Counted from the stretch's first letter, positions 16,945 through 25,279 are shown. The stretch is DNA of 64,000 nucleotides from DASQHW01 sp963837155 (GCA_963837155.1 CAWIMB010000002.1:3100001-3164000); one strand, 5' to 3'. Program-made: numbers and translations. Notes: generated by a model from the sequence alone, not told the origin.

Positions 16945-17377
16945 GTGGAGTTCAACGTCGAGGACCAACCGGATCCACTCGAGATCGAATTCCTCGAAAC
17001 GCAGATCCGTCGTGAGGCGTCCGCCGCCATGGGACTCGGTGACGAACTCGACCTGGCGATCTTCGTACGCGACGGCGACGCAGTCGTCGCCGGCATCAGC
17101 GGATGGACCTGGGGCGACTGCTGCGAACTGCAGAACCTCTGGGTGGAGCCGAGTCTCCGGGGTCACGGCCTCGCGACACGGCTCCTCGCCGCCGCCGAAG
17201 CCGAGGCGGTAGCGCGCCGAATGCTCGCAGACCGTCCACTTCACGTACGACTTCCAGACGCGTGCGCTGTATGAGCGCAACGGCTACGAACTCGTGGGTC
17301 GCGTCGAGGACTTCCCGTCAGGAACCGACGTCCTCTGGTTCCGTAAGCGCCTGAAAGGTCGCGCGGAGACGCGCTGA
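16945..17377 (+). CDS. GNAT-family acetyltransferase, frameshifted
   Basis: About 144 residues after joining frames. The first frame has LAIFVRDGDAVVAGISGWTWGDCCELQNLWVEPSLRGHGLATRLL, which includes the acetyl-CoA pyrophosphate-binding R/Q-x-x-G-x-G/A pattern (LRGHGLA). The second frame, entered near 17221, gives FTYDFQTRALYERNGYELVGRVEDFPSG, the usual GNAT end. The span is 3n+1, so an extra base is likely. GTG start. Acceptor unknown. It sits 6 nt before the PRMT-like gene. Confidence 0.82.
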
Positions 17378-17383
17378 AGAGAC

Positions 17384-18373
17384 GTGCGCACGCCGATCCG
17401 GAACCCACCCGACCCGATGTACGCGGAGCTCGAAGTACACCGGACGATGATCTGCGACCGCGTGCGCACGGAGGCCTTCCGACGTGCGATCGACGCGGTG
17501 GTACGCCCCGGCGACATCGTTCTCGACGTCGGGGCGGGCAGCGGCATCTTGAGCGTGTTCGCGGCGCGGGCGGGTGCTGCGCGCGTCTACGCGGTAGAGC
17601 GGACGACGATTGCCGCCTTGGCGCAGGAGCTGGCCGCCGCAAACGGCGTCGCGGACATCGTCCGCGTGATCCAAGGCGACGTCATGGACCTCGAGCTGCC
17701 GGAACACGTCGATGTGATCGTCTCGGAATGGCTCGGTGGATTCGGTATCGACGAAGGGATGCTCGTTCCGGTGATCGCCGCGCGTGACCGCTGGCTCAGA
17801 CCGGGCGGCGTCATGCTCCCCGGGTCGGTCACGGCGTGGACCGCGCTGGTGCGCGACCGCTATCTCGCGGAGATGGTGGAGTTCCTACGCGACAAGCCGT
17901 ACGACCTCACGTTCGATGACCTGGCGGAAAAGACCGTCAACGAGATCATCTATTCGGGCACCTTCCGGCACCTCGCGGCGCGCGACAGACGCTCTGCGCC
18001 GGCCAAGTTGTGGACGACCGACGCGCACATCATCCCGCTCGAGCACGCGCAGTCGCCGCACAAAGCCGAAGTCCGGCTGCCCGTACACGACCACGGAACG
18101 GCCAACGCGCTCGCACTCTGGTTCAGCGCCGAGCTCGTGCCCGGCATCTCGCTCGCCATCGGGCCCGGCGATCCACCGACACACTGGGGGATGACGACGG
18201 CCCCGCTGCGCGCGCCCGTTGAGCTCACTCCCGGCATGGTTGTCGACGCGCGAGTGAGGACCGCACCGGCTCGGCCGGTCGGAACATGGACACGCTGGGC
18301 CATCGCGCTGCCCGGCGCCGACTGGGAGGAGCACGATGAACAAGCGGTCTGGGAAGAGTTCGACGACGAGTGA
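17384..18373 (+). CDS. PRMT-like SAM-dependent methyltransferase (protein arginine methyltransferase fold)
   Basis: A 329-residue protein, the size of a PRMT core. SAM-binding motif I is VLDVGAGSGILSVFAARAGA near residues 47-66. The PRMT double-E loop reads SEWLGGFGIDEGML with Glu115 and Glu124 nine apart, as in PRMT1. A beta-barrel half follows and contains a THW loop at 266-268 (PTHWGMTT). These three features define arginine methyltransferases rather than general class I enzymes. PRMTs are typical of eukaryotes and scarce in bacteria. GTG start. Last of the five-gene run under motif e, 6 nt after the GNAT gene. The protein substrate is unknown; the adjacent arginine-rich proteins at 16065 and 16259 are possible targets, which is speculation. 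Confidence 0.82.
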   Translation: MRTPIRNPPDPMYAELEVHRTMICDRVRTEAFRRAIDAVVRPGDIVLDVGAGSGILSVFAARAGAARVYAVERTTIAALAQELAAANGVADIVRVIQGDVMDLELPEHVDVIVSEWLGGFGIDEGMLVPVIAARDRWLRPGGVMLPGSVTAWTALVRDRYLAEMVEFLRDKPYDLTFDDLAEKTVNEIIYSGTFRHLAARDRRSAPAKLWTTDAHIIPLEHAQSPHKAEVRLPVHDHGTANALALWFSAELVPGISLAIGPGDPPTHWGMTTAPLRAPVELTPGMVVDARVRTAPARPVGTWTRWAIALPGADWEEHDEQAVWEEFDDE

Positions 18374-18400
18374 CGCGAACTGCGTCAACCCGCGCGTCGA

Positions 18401-18916
18401 CTACGCGCTTCCTTGGGCCATCTTCTGCTGCGCGTCAGCGAGCGCTCCCTTGAGGGCTTGTACGTGGTGACCCTCGGCCTCGCCAATCACCTTCTGGATC
18501 GCGCGAGTCACCGCGGGCTCGACCTTGTCGGCCGCAGTATGCGGGTAGGCGACGATCAGGCCGGCGCCGCCGATCGGGATTGTCGCGCCGGCCATCTCCT
18601 CGATCTTGCTGCCCGTCTTCTTGTGTAGCGCCTTGCCCGCGACGGCGCCGACGGCGGCCCCGATCGCGGTCGCCGCGAGCAGCGGCGGCGCAAACAACCC
18701 CACCGCGAACCCGACCGCGCCGAGACCGGCGGAACCTTCACGGACCATGTGATCGGTTTGCTCGACCGAGAGATTGTCTTCGAGGTCCTTGGTCACGACG
18801 ACGGCCCCGTGGAGGTAGCCGCCACTGTTCAGGACCGCCTCGTAGTCGTCGTGCGCGGCGTCCGCCGACAGATATCCCCCGATCAGGACGTCTGTCGTCT
18901 CTTCATCGAATGGCAT
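18401..18916 (-). CDS. DUF1269-like membrane-associated protein
   Basis: A 171-residue protein. The N-terminal half has DVLIGGYLSADAAHDDYEAVL and AVVVTKDLEDNLSVEQTDHMVREGSAGLGAVGFAVGLFAPPLLAATAIGAAVGA, a charged segment then a glycine-rich hydrophobic hairpin. The C-terminal half is helical. This matches DUF1269/general-stress membrane proteins. It begins 24 nt after the sulfatase stop on the same strand, so it is probably driven by motif copy f. Function unknown. Confidence 0.75.
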   Translation of the reverse strand: MPFDEETTDVLIGGYLSADAAHDDYEAVLNSGGYLHGAVVVTKDLEDNLSVEQTDHMVREGSAGLGAVGFAVGLFAPPLLAATAIGAAVGAVAGKALHKKTGSKIEEMAGATIPIGGAGLIVAYPHTAADKVEPAVTRAIQKVIGEAEGHHVQALKGALADAQQKMAQGSA

Positions 18917-18940
18917 CGAGTTCGCTCCCGGCGTTGTTGT

Positions 18941-21355
18941 TCATCCCGACAGTGCGTGCGCCGCATCTCCGTGGTGGGCCGCGGCGTGGAGGTTGACGGC
19001 GTCCTGGTCGGAGAGGTGCGGCTTGATGTCGAACGTCACCTTCTTCACCGTCCCCGTGAACGCGAACGGCTTCTGGTTTTCGTAGGCGCGGTCCACGACC
19101 CCACCGTTGTCGCGGCCGATGTCCATTCCCGCGTAACCGGAAAATCGGATCGGCACGGTGTGGTCCATGTGCCCTTTGCTGACGGGTCGGTCATCGATGA
19201 ACAGCGTCACTTCGCCGCCCGTTGCCGGTGTGGCCGCGTCGGCCGCGAACTCCATGCGCACCGTCACGTCGCCGGTCGGGAGGTCTTCCTCCGCGACCTG
19301 CTTGAAGATGAACACGCCCATCATCGAGTAGGTATGCGTGAGCTTGCCGTCCTTGACGTAGAGCGTGAACCCGCCGAGATGGTCGGCCTCGGCAACGATC
19401 ACGCCTTCGGCGCCTCCTTCAGGCACCACTAGATCGGCGCTGATCGCGTACGAGCGGTTGTAGATCCGCGGGATCATGCCGGACATCACGTTCTGCACAT
19501 CGCCGCGGAACTCGAACTTCGTCTCCGCCGGGATCGGAGGCAGCAGTCCGAAGAACGTCGACATCGTCGCCAAGAGCGGCAGCACCTTGTACCGCTCCGC
19601 CTCCGCCCAGAAGAGATCCTTGAGCTCCTGGACCTTCTCACGATTTGCGGCCGCGAGGTCCTTCGCCTGCGTGAAGTCGTCGGGGAGGTAGTACAGCTCG
19701 GCGGGACCCGCATCCGGATCCCACACGCCGGGCGCATACGGCTTGAGCGCCTCGGGCGTGAGCACCCACGGGATGCGTTCCGTCTTCATCGCGAGCCACC
19801 AGCCGTCCTTGTACATCGCGCGGTTGCCGATGGTCTCGAAGTACTGCTGGGTGCGGTGTTCTGCTGCGCCGGCGTCGGTAAAGGACGACGCGAACGTCGA
19901 ACCGTGCATCGGCTCCTGATCTATCCCGTCGACACTCTCGGGCACCGGGATCCCGGCGACATCGAGGATCATCGGAGCCACGTCGATGACATGGGTGAAC
20001 TGCGAACGCAGCCCGCCGGTGTCGTGGATGCGCTCGGGCCAGTGCACGACCAGCGGATTGCGCGTCCCGCCGAGGTGCGAGCCAACCTGCTTGCCCCACT
20101 GGAACGGCGTGTTCCCGGCCCATGCCCACGCCGCGCCGTAATGCGGGTCCATGATCGCGGCGCCCCACTCGTCCAGTCCGCCGTAGCGTTCGGAGAGCTG
20201 GAGCTGCATCTCGTCCGTGAGCGGGATGCCGTTCTGCATCGTGAGCTCGTTGAACGAGCCGGTGATCGTCCCCTCCATGCTGGCGCCGTTGTCGCCCCAG
20301 ATCCAGAGGATCACCGTGTTGTCGAGCTCGCCCAGCTCCGTAATGGCGTCGATGACGCGGCCGACATTGTGGTCGGCGTTCTCCGAGTACCCCGCGTACA
20401 CCTCCATCTGGCGCGCGTAGAACGGCTTCAGCTTCGCGGGGACGTCGTCCCACGCCGGGAAGGCCGCGGCGCGCGACGTGAGCTCGGCATCGGCGGGGAT
20501 GACCCCGAGCCCCTTCTGACGAGCGAAGGTCTCCTCCCGGAGCTTGTCCCATCCTTGGTCGAACTTTCCCTTGTATTTGTCCGCCCAGTCCCGCGCGACG
20601 TGGTGCGGGGCGTGGCTGCAGCCGGTCGAGAAATAGATGAAGAACGGCTTGTTGGCGTCCTGCGCGCGAACCCCGTGCAACCACTCGATTGTGTGGTCGG
20701 CCATCGCATCCGGGAAGTAGTACGGATCGTCGTCGTCGTAGAAGCCCTCGGGAGTGCCGATGATCTTCTGGTTCTCGGCCAGGCACGGATCCCATTGGCT
20801 CGCGCCGCCGCCGAGGAACCCGTAGAAGTAATCGAAGCCCCAGCCGTTCGGCCAGCGGTCGAGCGGCCCGGCCGCACCTTGCTGGCTGTCGGGGGTGAGA
20901 TGCCACTTTCCGAACGCGGCGGTGCTGTATCCGTTGTCGCGAAGGATCCGAGGCAGGGGCGCGCAATCGCGTGGCAGCGTCGCGGAGTAACCCGGGAACC
21001 CGCCCGCAAACTCGCCGACCGATCCGAATCCGACCGCATGGTTGTTGCGCCCCGTCAGCAGCGCCGCCCGCGTGGGAGAGCACAGTGCGGTGACGTGAAA
21101 CCGGTTGTAACGCACGCCACCCTCGGCGATACGGGTGTAGTTCGGCGTCTGGATCGGCCCGCCGAAGGTGCTCGGGTTCCCGAATCCGGCATCGTCGATG
21201 AGGACCAGCAGAACATTCGGTGCGCCTTCGGGCGGGGTCGGGTGTCCAATGAGGTTCCAGTCGGGCTGCGATCCGTCGAGGGTCTTGTTGACGGTTCCCT
21301 CGAACGACTTGCGCCGGATTGGGAGCTTGCTGCGGTCGACTGAGCTCACCGTCAC
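18941..21355 (-). CDS. Arylsulfatase, formylglycine (Cys) type
   Basis: An 804-residue sulfatase of the long actinobacterial class. Metal site LVLIDDAGFGN is near residue 50. The formylglycine motif CSPTRAALLTGR starts at Cys92, so maturation needs a Cys-to-formylglycine enzyme. Further family blocks are FGKWHL, YFSTGCSHAPHHV, VILWIWGDNGAS, KQVGSHLGGTRNPLVV and DVAPMILDVAG. A C-terminal ~200-residue beta-rich domain follows. No signal peptide is evident. GTG start with GAGGAGG. It hydrolyses sulfate esters; the substrate cannot be named. The anSME at 6613-7956 is the likely maturase, and both sit under the same motif. Confidence 0.93.
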   Translation of the reverse strand: MTVSSVDRSKLPIRRKSFEGTVNKTLDGSQPDWNLIGHPTPPEGAPNVLLVLIDDAGFGNPSTFGGPIQTPNYTRIAEGGVRYNRFHVTALCSPTRAALLTGRNNHAVGFGSVGEFAGGFPGYSATLPRDCAPLPRILRDNGYSTAAFGKWHLTPDSQQGAAGPLDRWPNGWGFDYFYGFLGGGASQWDPCLAENQKIIGTPEGFYDDDDPYYFPDAMADHTIEWLHGVRAQDANKPFFIYFSTGCSHAPHHVARDWADKYKGKFDQGWDKLREETFARQKGLGVIPADAELTSRAAAFPAWDDVPAKLKPFYARQMEVYAGYSENADHNVGRVIDAITELGELDNTVILWIWGDNGASMEGTITGSFNELTMQNGIPLTDEMQLQLSERYGGLDEWGAAIMDPHYGAAWAWAGNTPFQWGKQVGSHLGGTRNPLVVHWPERIHDTGGLRSQFTHVIDVAPMILDVAGIPVPESVDGIDQEPMHGSTFASSFTDAGAAEHRTQQYFETIGNRAMYKDGWWLAMKTERIPWVLTPEALKPYAPGVWDPDAGPAELYYLPDDFTQAKDLAAANREKVQELKDLFWAEAERYKVLPLLATMSTFFGLLPPIPAETKFEFRGDVQNVMSGMIPRIYNRSYAISADLVVPEGGAEGVIVAEADHLGGFTLYVKDGKLTHTYSMMGVFIFKQVAEEDLPTGDVTVRMEFAADAATPATGGEVTLFIDDRPVSKGHMDHTVPIRFSGYAGMDIGRDNGGVVDRAYENQKPFAFTGTVKKVTFDIKPHLSDQDAVNLHAAAHHGDAAHALSG

Positions 21356-21437
21356 GTCCTCCTCGTTTTGCCCGCGCGATCGTTGGCCTGCCTCTCGCGG
21401 GGCGCCGCGCTCAGTCGACTCTCTTCATGCCGCGCGC

Positions 21438-21453
21438 GCTATCCCGAATCGGC
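21438..21453 (-). promoter_or_regulatory. GGATAGC motif copy f, before sulfatase
   Basis: Exact GCCGA-N4-GGATAGC (N4 = TTCG) on the minus strand, 82 nt before the sulfatase GTG. Confidence 0.75.
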
Positions 21454-21530
21454 ACCGCGGGTAGTCCGCGGCGCGACTCTCCCGGGAGTGGCGGGATGCT
21501 CGTCGCGTGAGGTCGGCGCCGATGCGCGAG

Positions 21531-21710
21531 TCACGCCGCCGCTGCGACGGTCAGATGCAGGTTCTTCGGGCTCACGCCGGACATGACCATCCACATCGGC
21601 GTCCTGGGTTCGACATCCGGCGCCGGGCGGTTCCGCCAGTCGCGCGCCTCGAGAAGCAACAGGGTACGCCGAAAATGATCTTTCCCCACGACATCGTGTC
21701 CGAGATGGTC
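21531..21710 (-). pseudogene. Remnant of a GAP/SfLAP-family membrane protein
   Basis: The minus strand holds the tail half of a Sap/SfLAP (GAP family) protein. It has MSWGKIIFGV, then after a one-base frame change LLLLEARDWRNRPAP, EPRTPMWM, and directly SGVSPKNLHLTVAAAA and a stop. In complete proteins about 15 residues separate the W-M segment from the SG-NPKN-LLT-AAA helix, and further helices follow, so there is an internal deletion, a frameshift and loss of both ends. The 520-bp gap 21356-21876 contains nothing else but the two motif copies. Confidence 0.5.
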
Positions 21711-21777
21711 GTACTCGTCGCGGCGTTGCTCTCGTACGACACGACATAGACGACGCGAGCGCGCACGCGCTTCGGGT

Positions 21778-21793
21778 GCCGATTCTGGATAGC
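21778..21793 (+). promoter_or_regulatory. GGATAGC motif copy g, before DUF7144 gene
   Basis: Exact GCCGA-N4-GGATAGC (N4 = TTCT) on the plus strand, 83 nt before the ATG at 21877 (53 nt before the alternative ATG at 21847). Confidence 0.75.
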
Positions 21794-21876
21794 CGCAACA
21801 CGAGGAGTGATCGACACTCGGGATGTCCCAGGCGGTGTTTCCGTGAATGAGCGATGCGCGAACGAGGAGTTCAACG

Positions 21877-22326
21877 ATGGCTGATATCAGTGTTTCGACG
21901 CCTGCGAGCGCGTACTCGCGTGCGCCTGCACGGAGTAGGAGCGGTGCCGCAGTTGGGTGGACGTATTTCGCGTCGGCGATGATGATCATGATCGGGACGT
22001 TTCACGCGATCGCTGGTCTTGTTGCGATCTTCGATGACGAGTTCTACGTCGCAACGCGCCGATACGTCTTCCAGTTCGACGCGACCCAGTGGGGCTGGAT
22101 CCAGCTCATCTGGGGCATCCTCGTTGCGGTCGCCGGGGCATACCTGCTGACCGGGTCGGTTCTCGCTCGCACCGTCGGTGTACTGATGGCCCTCGGGAGC
22201 GCAGTCGTCGGGTTTGCATGGCTGCCGTATTACCCCGTGTGGGGTGTGACGATGATCGCGATCGCGGTGAGTGTCGTTTGGGCGCTGACCGCGCACGGGC
22301 GTGACGTCGTGAACGATTTCGAGTGA
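21877..22326 (+). CDS. DUF7144-type membrane protein
   Basis: A 149-residue protein with four helices. They are near residues 35-55 (FASAMMIMIGTFHAIAGLVAIF), 75-95 (WGWIQLIWGILVAVAGAYLL), 100-120 and 122-140. A conserved polar loop DDEFYV lies between helices 1 and 2. The ATG at 21877 has AGGAG 8-10 nt ahead, whereas the in-frame ATG at 21847 lacks one. The four-helix form with GTFHAIAGLVAIFDDEFYV is typical of actinobacterial DUF7144. Function unknown; placed in the motif set by copy g. Confidence 0.82.
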   Translation: MADISVSTPASAYSRAPARSRSGAAVGWTYFASAMMIMIGTFHAIAGLVAIFDDEFYVATRRYVFQFDATQWGWIQLIWGILVAVAGAYLLTGSVLARTVGVLMALGSAVVGFAWLPYYPVWGVTMIAIAVSVVWALTAHGRDVVNDFE

Positions 22327-22524
22327 CGCGCGCAACGAAGGTGGGGCGCGGGGCGACATCCCGGATTGGTGGTTGTGCTGCAACGTGGCTGGTGTGGCGC
22401 TGGCGGAACGCGACGTGTGAAGCGCGTTCTGACAGCGTCCGGTCGCGGTGTCAACGACGTCCGTGGGCCACTGCGCCCGCGGCTTGAGTGCGGCTACGGC
22501 GCGACATCACCGGTCACTTCTGCC

Positions 22525-22630
22525 GGTACCGGGGAGCAGCACGGCGCCTTCCCCGCAGGCCTTCACGCACCTCGCGTTGAACGGCGCTGCCTACAACCTC
22601 GACCGCGCACTCGGACGGCTCGGCTGGGAT
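22525..22630 (+). pseudogene. Remnant of a GH15 glycoside hydrolase, C-terminus
   Basis: GTGEQHGAFP in one frame and PQAFTHLALNGAAYNLDRALG in the next match the conserved end of GH15 (glucoamylase/trehalase-type) proteins, normally P-TGEQLGNFPQAFTHLALI-AA-NLDRA. Only ~35 of ~600 residues remain and there is a frameshift at the FPQAF junction. The rest of the 22327-22733 gap shows no gene. Confidence 0.6.
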
Positions 22631-22733
22631 AGCTCAACACGAACGGACCCAAACGGCGCTGCGCCTGAAGTGCGATTCTGGGACGTGCGATAAGGCGCGC
22701 TCGGGCATCGCCAATCTCGTCGCTCTAATGGTC

Positions 22734-23190
22734 CTACTTGATCGTCAAGTTTTGTGTGAGCGCGGCGAAAGCGAGAGCGGACGCCGATGGTTGTGGTAGC
22801 TCGCGCAAGGTCGAATCGGGCGCCGCCCGTTCCATGCCGACGGCGTCGAGTTGTTCACCCTCATAGGCGAGAACGGCGCCCTCGGCGATCACGAGTTGCG
22901 ACCACAGATCGTCGATATGCAGGGTGCCAATCCAAAGGCCGGTTGCGTCGAACTTGAAAGACCACGCTGAGTTGCCGGGGTGAGCGTCGGCGAACGACCT
23001 CCCCACGCGAGTCTCGGCGTTGTCGACATGCTCCAATGTTCGTGTTGTTCGAGTCTTCCTTGAGGAGACTGATCGGGTCTGTCAGGGCGCCAACGTTGCC
23101 TGTGTTCGCGTTCGCCCATCCGGGCGCCCCCTGCACAAAACGACGCCACGGCTGCCGGGGGAAATTCGACGCCGCCGCCGCGGTCGTCAA
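22734..23190 (-). CDS. Hypothetical protein, probably frameshifted
   Basis: I do not recognise this protein. Two overlapping minus-strand frames look like one product. The first has WANANTGNVGALTDPISLLKE. The second, entered near 23040, has NAETRVGRSFADAHPGNSAWSFKFDATGLWIG and LHIDDLWSQLVIAEGAVLAYEGE, and ends at 22734. No membrane helix or known motif is visible. It lies downstream of the P450 gene on the same strand. It may be a decayed fragment like its GH15 neighbour. Confidence 0.35.
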
Positions 23191-23225
23191 GTTCGTGCGC
23201 GACGCGTCGCTGCGTTATGCACGCA

Positions 23226-24452
23226 TCACACCTTGAGCCGGCCGCGGCGACGTAGCCGTCGCCGGTAGTGCACCGGGCAGGGTGTTGCGGAACGGGCGAC
23301 GCCGCCGATCTGCGATGGCAAGGGAATGACCCGGTCGAATTGGGGGGTCGTCTCGAACGTCTCACGCATCCGAGCGACGGTGCGGCCGATCGCCGAGAGC
23401 GAGAACCGCTGCGCTGGGCACCGGTGTGCACCGTGGCCGAACGTGGTGACCGTGACGTCGTGATGCAGCGCCCGGTCACGCCAGCGCGACGGCTCGTATT
23501 CGACGCCCGGCCGCTCCGTGTTCGTCACCGGCAGCATCGTCGCGACCTGCACGCCGCGCTCCAGTGCGTACTCGCGGTCGCCGTCGCTGAACGTGAACGG
23601 CCGCAGGACTTCGCGCAGCATGATCGATCGTTGGCCGAGGCGGACTGCCTCGAGCGCGCACTGGTCGAGTGGCGTGTCGGTCGGGTGGAGCAGCACCGAC
23701 GCGAGCGTCCACGCGAGCGCGGCAAACAAGTTCGTCATCGTCGCGATGTGCAGCAGCACGACGTCGCCGGCCACACCCGACGCGGCGCGCGCGTCGTCGA
23801 CGTCGGCCCACCGACCCGCGATGTCGTCGAGGAAGCTGGGGGCGCGGTCGACCCGCGTGAGCAACTCGCCGACCGCGACCTCGACGCGCGCGAGCGCTGC
23901 CCGCTCCGCGTCCTGGGTGGCGCCGGCCATGTGCTCGGGATGCACGAACGCGTCGGCGCCGTCGAGGACGTCGAAGTCGACGATCAAGTCGTCGATCGGT
24001 GCCTCGCGGCCGATCCAGCACGCGAGCGCGAGGCGGTGACCGACCCGGCGCGCCAGCCCGAAGACGTCGAACGTGCCCGCGTCGCCGAGCTCGGCGAGTT
24101 GCTGCTCGATCGCCCAGTCGAGGTTTTCGAGGTATGCCTCGACGTCCTGGGCACCGAACAGGTCATGGGGAAATGTGCGCCGCTCGGCGAACAGCTCGAT
24201 CGGCAGTTTGCGAACGAGCATCCGGTAGTCGGCGAGGCCCTTACTCGCCTCCCGCTCGGCGACGGCGTAGAACGCCCGTAACCCGGGTTCACCGAACACG
24301 AAGAGATAGGTCGTCTCGCCCGATCGCACCGCGAATGTGTCGCCGAGCGTCCGGCGGGCGTCCGACAACGCCACGACGGGATCGGGCGCATGGGCGTCGT
24401 CCCACGGCAGCGCGAAGCCGGCGACCGGCGGCATCGGGTCGATCGCGCTCAC
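23226..24452 (-). CDS. Cytochrome P450 with atypical I-helix
   Basis: A 408-residue P450. The heme-binding loop TFGHGAHRCPAQRF near residue 350 and K-helix E-A-V-R followed by the REVLRPF segment are present. The I-helix, which normally has A/G-G-x-D/E-T, instead reads TMTNLFAALAWTLASVLL. The Asn-x-x-x-Ala/Pro-x-x-Trp type resembles P450s such as CYP7/CYP8 that differ in oxygen activation. The C-terminus is arginine-rich. The GTG start follows the hydrolase stop by 4 nt, making it third in an amidohydrolase-hydrolase-P450 operon. Substrate unknown. Confidence 0.85.
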   Translation of the reverse strand: MSAIDPMPPVAGFALPWDDAHAPDPVVALSDARRTLGDTFAVRSGETTYLFVFGEPGLRAFYAVAEREASKGLADYRMLVRKLPIELFAERRTFPHDLFGAQDVEAYLENLDWAIEQQLAELGDAGTFDVFGLARRVGHRLALACWIGREAPIDDLIVDFDVLDGADAFVHPEHMAGATQDAERAALARVEVAVGELLTRVDRAPSFLDDIAGRWADVDDARAASGVAGDVVLLHIATMTNLFAALAWTLASVLLHPTDTPLDQCALEAVRLGQRSIMLREVLRPFTFSDGDREYALERGVQVATMLPVTNTERPGVEYEPSRWRDRALHHDVTVTTFGHGAHRCPAQRFSLSAIGRTVARMRETFETTPQFDRVIPLPSQIGGVARSATPCPVHYRRRLRRRGRLKV

Positions 24453-24456
24453 AACG

Positions 24457-25275
24457 TCACACGGTCGCGAAGAAGTCGAGCAGATGCCCGACGACGGCTT
24501 CCGGATGCGTGTACGGCGCGAGGTGGCTCGCGTCCGGAACCTCCACGAAGCGCGCGCCCGGGATCATGCCCGCTGCTTCGCGTGCGCGCGCCGGCGGCGA
24601 GTCGATGTCGTGCTCGAACGCCATCACCAGGCACGGCACGATGATCGACGGCCACGATTGCGGCGGCGTGGGATCGAGCGACCATTCCATGCACGCCTCG
24701 TACTGCCCGCGCCGGCCCGGGTTGGGCCACGGCTCGTTGTCGGCGAGCAATGCCAGCCACGTGTCGACCACCTCGTCGTTCTGGAGCTCGTGGTTCGGTA
24801 GGTAGCGCAGTACTTCGGTCGCGAAGAACAGCGGCGGCAAGTCGAGGTCGCGCCGAGCAAGTTCGAGCTCGACGGCGGTAATCGCCTTCTCCCACACGGT
24901 CGCGACGTTGCAACTCCCCATGAAGACCGCGGCCCGCACGCGCTCCGGGTGCTCGACGGCGAGCGACTCGGCGACCCAGCCACCCATCGAATGGCCCGCG
25001 AAGCGCGCGTGCTCGATACCGAGATGATCGCAAAGCCCCAGCGTGTCGGCGACGAGATCGGCGACGGAGTACGGCGCCGGCGGTGACGATGAGGGCGGCA
25101 TGCCGCGGTTGTCGAACGTGACGACTCGATAGCCGGCGTCCACCAGCGGCGGCACCACCGCGAACCAGCCGGCGGCCGGGCCACCGCACCCGCACACGAG
25201 GACGACCGACTCTCCGTCGCCGTTGCCCGCGACGTCGTACGCAATGGTTACGTCGCCGAGGTCGACCGTCGGCAT
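24457..25275 (-). CDS. Alpha/beta hydrolase
   Basis: A 272-residue protein with the standard fold order. The oxyanion region is VCGCGGPAAGW, VTFDNRGMPPSS follows, and the nucleophile elbow is FAGHSMGGWVAE with the Ser near residue 99. Asp is in AFEHDIDSP and the catalytic His is in PDASHLAPYTHPE. This is the acyl/ester or C-C hydrolase group typical of ring-cleavage and ester pathways. It sits 4 nt from both operon neighbours, which suggests a shared catabolic pathway. Confidence 0.9.
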   Translation of the reverse strand: MPTVDLGDVTIAYDVAGNGDGESVVLVCGCGGPAAGWFAVVPPLVDAGYRVVTFDNRGMPPSSSPPAPYSVADLVADTLGLCDHLGIEHARFAGHSMGGWVAESLAVEHPERVRAAVFMGSCNVATVWEKAITAVELELARRDLDLPPLFFATEVLRYLPNHELQNDEVVDTWLALLADNEPWPNPGRRGQYEACMEWSLDPTPPQSWPSIIVPCLVMAFEHDIDSPPARAREAAGMIPGARFVEVPDASHLAPYTHPEAVVGHLLDFFATV

Positions 25276-25279
25276 CGCG

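Noticed and set aside
19856..21343. A 495-residue open frame opposite the sulfatase
   Set aside because: Shadow of GC-rich codon use; no family features, while the sulfatase strand has every motif.
21507..21749. Plus-strand 80-residue ORF in the gap before DUF7144
   Set aside because: The opposite strand shows the SfLAP remnant, so the plus frame is a shadow.
22627..22633. GGATAGC alone inside the GH15 remnant
   Set aside because: The GCCGA block is absent at the right distance; part of former coding sequence.
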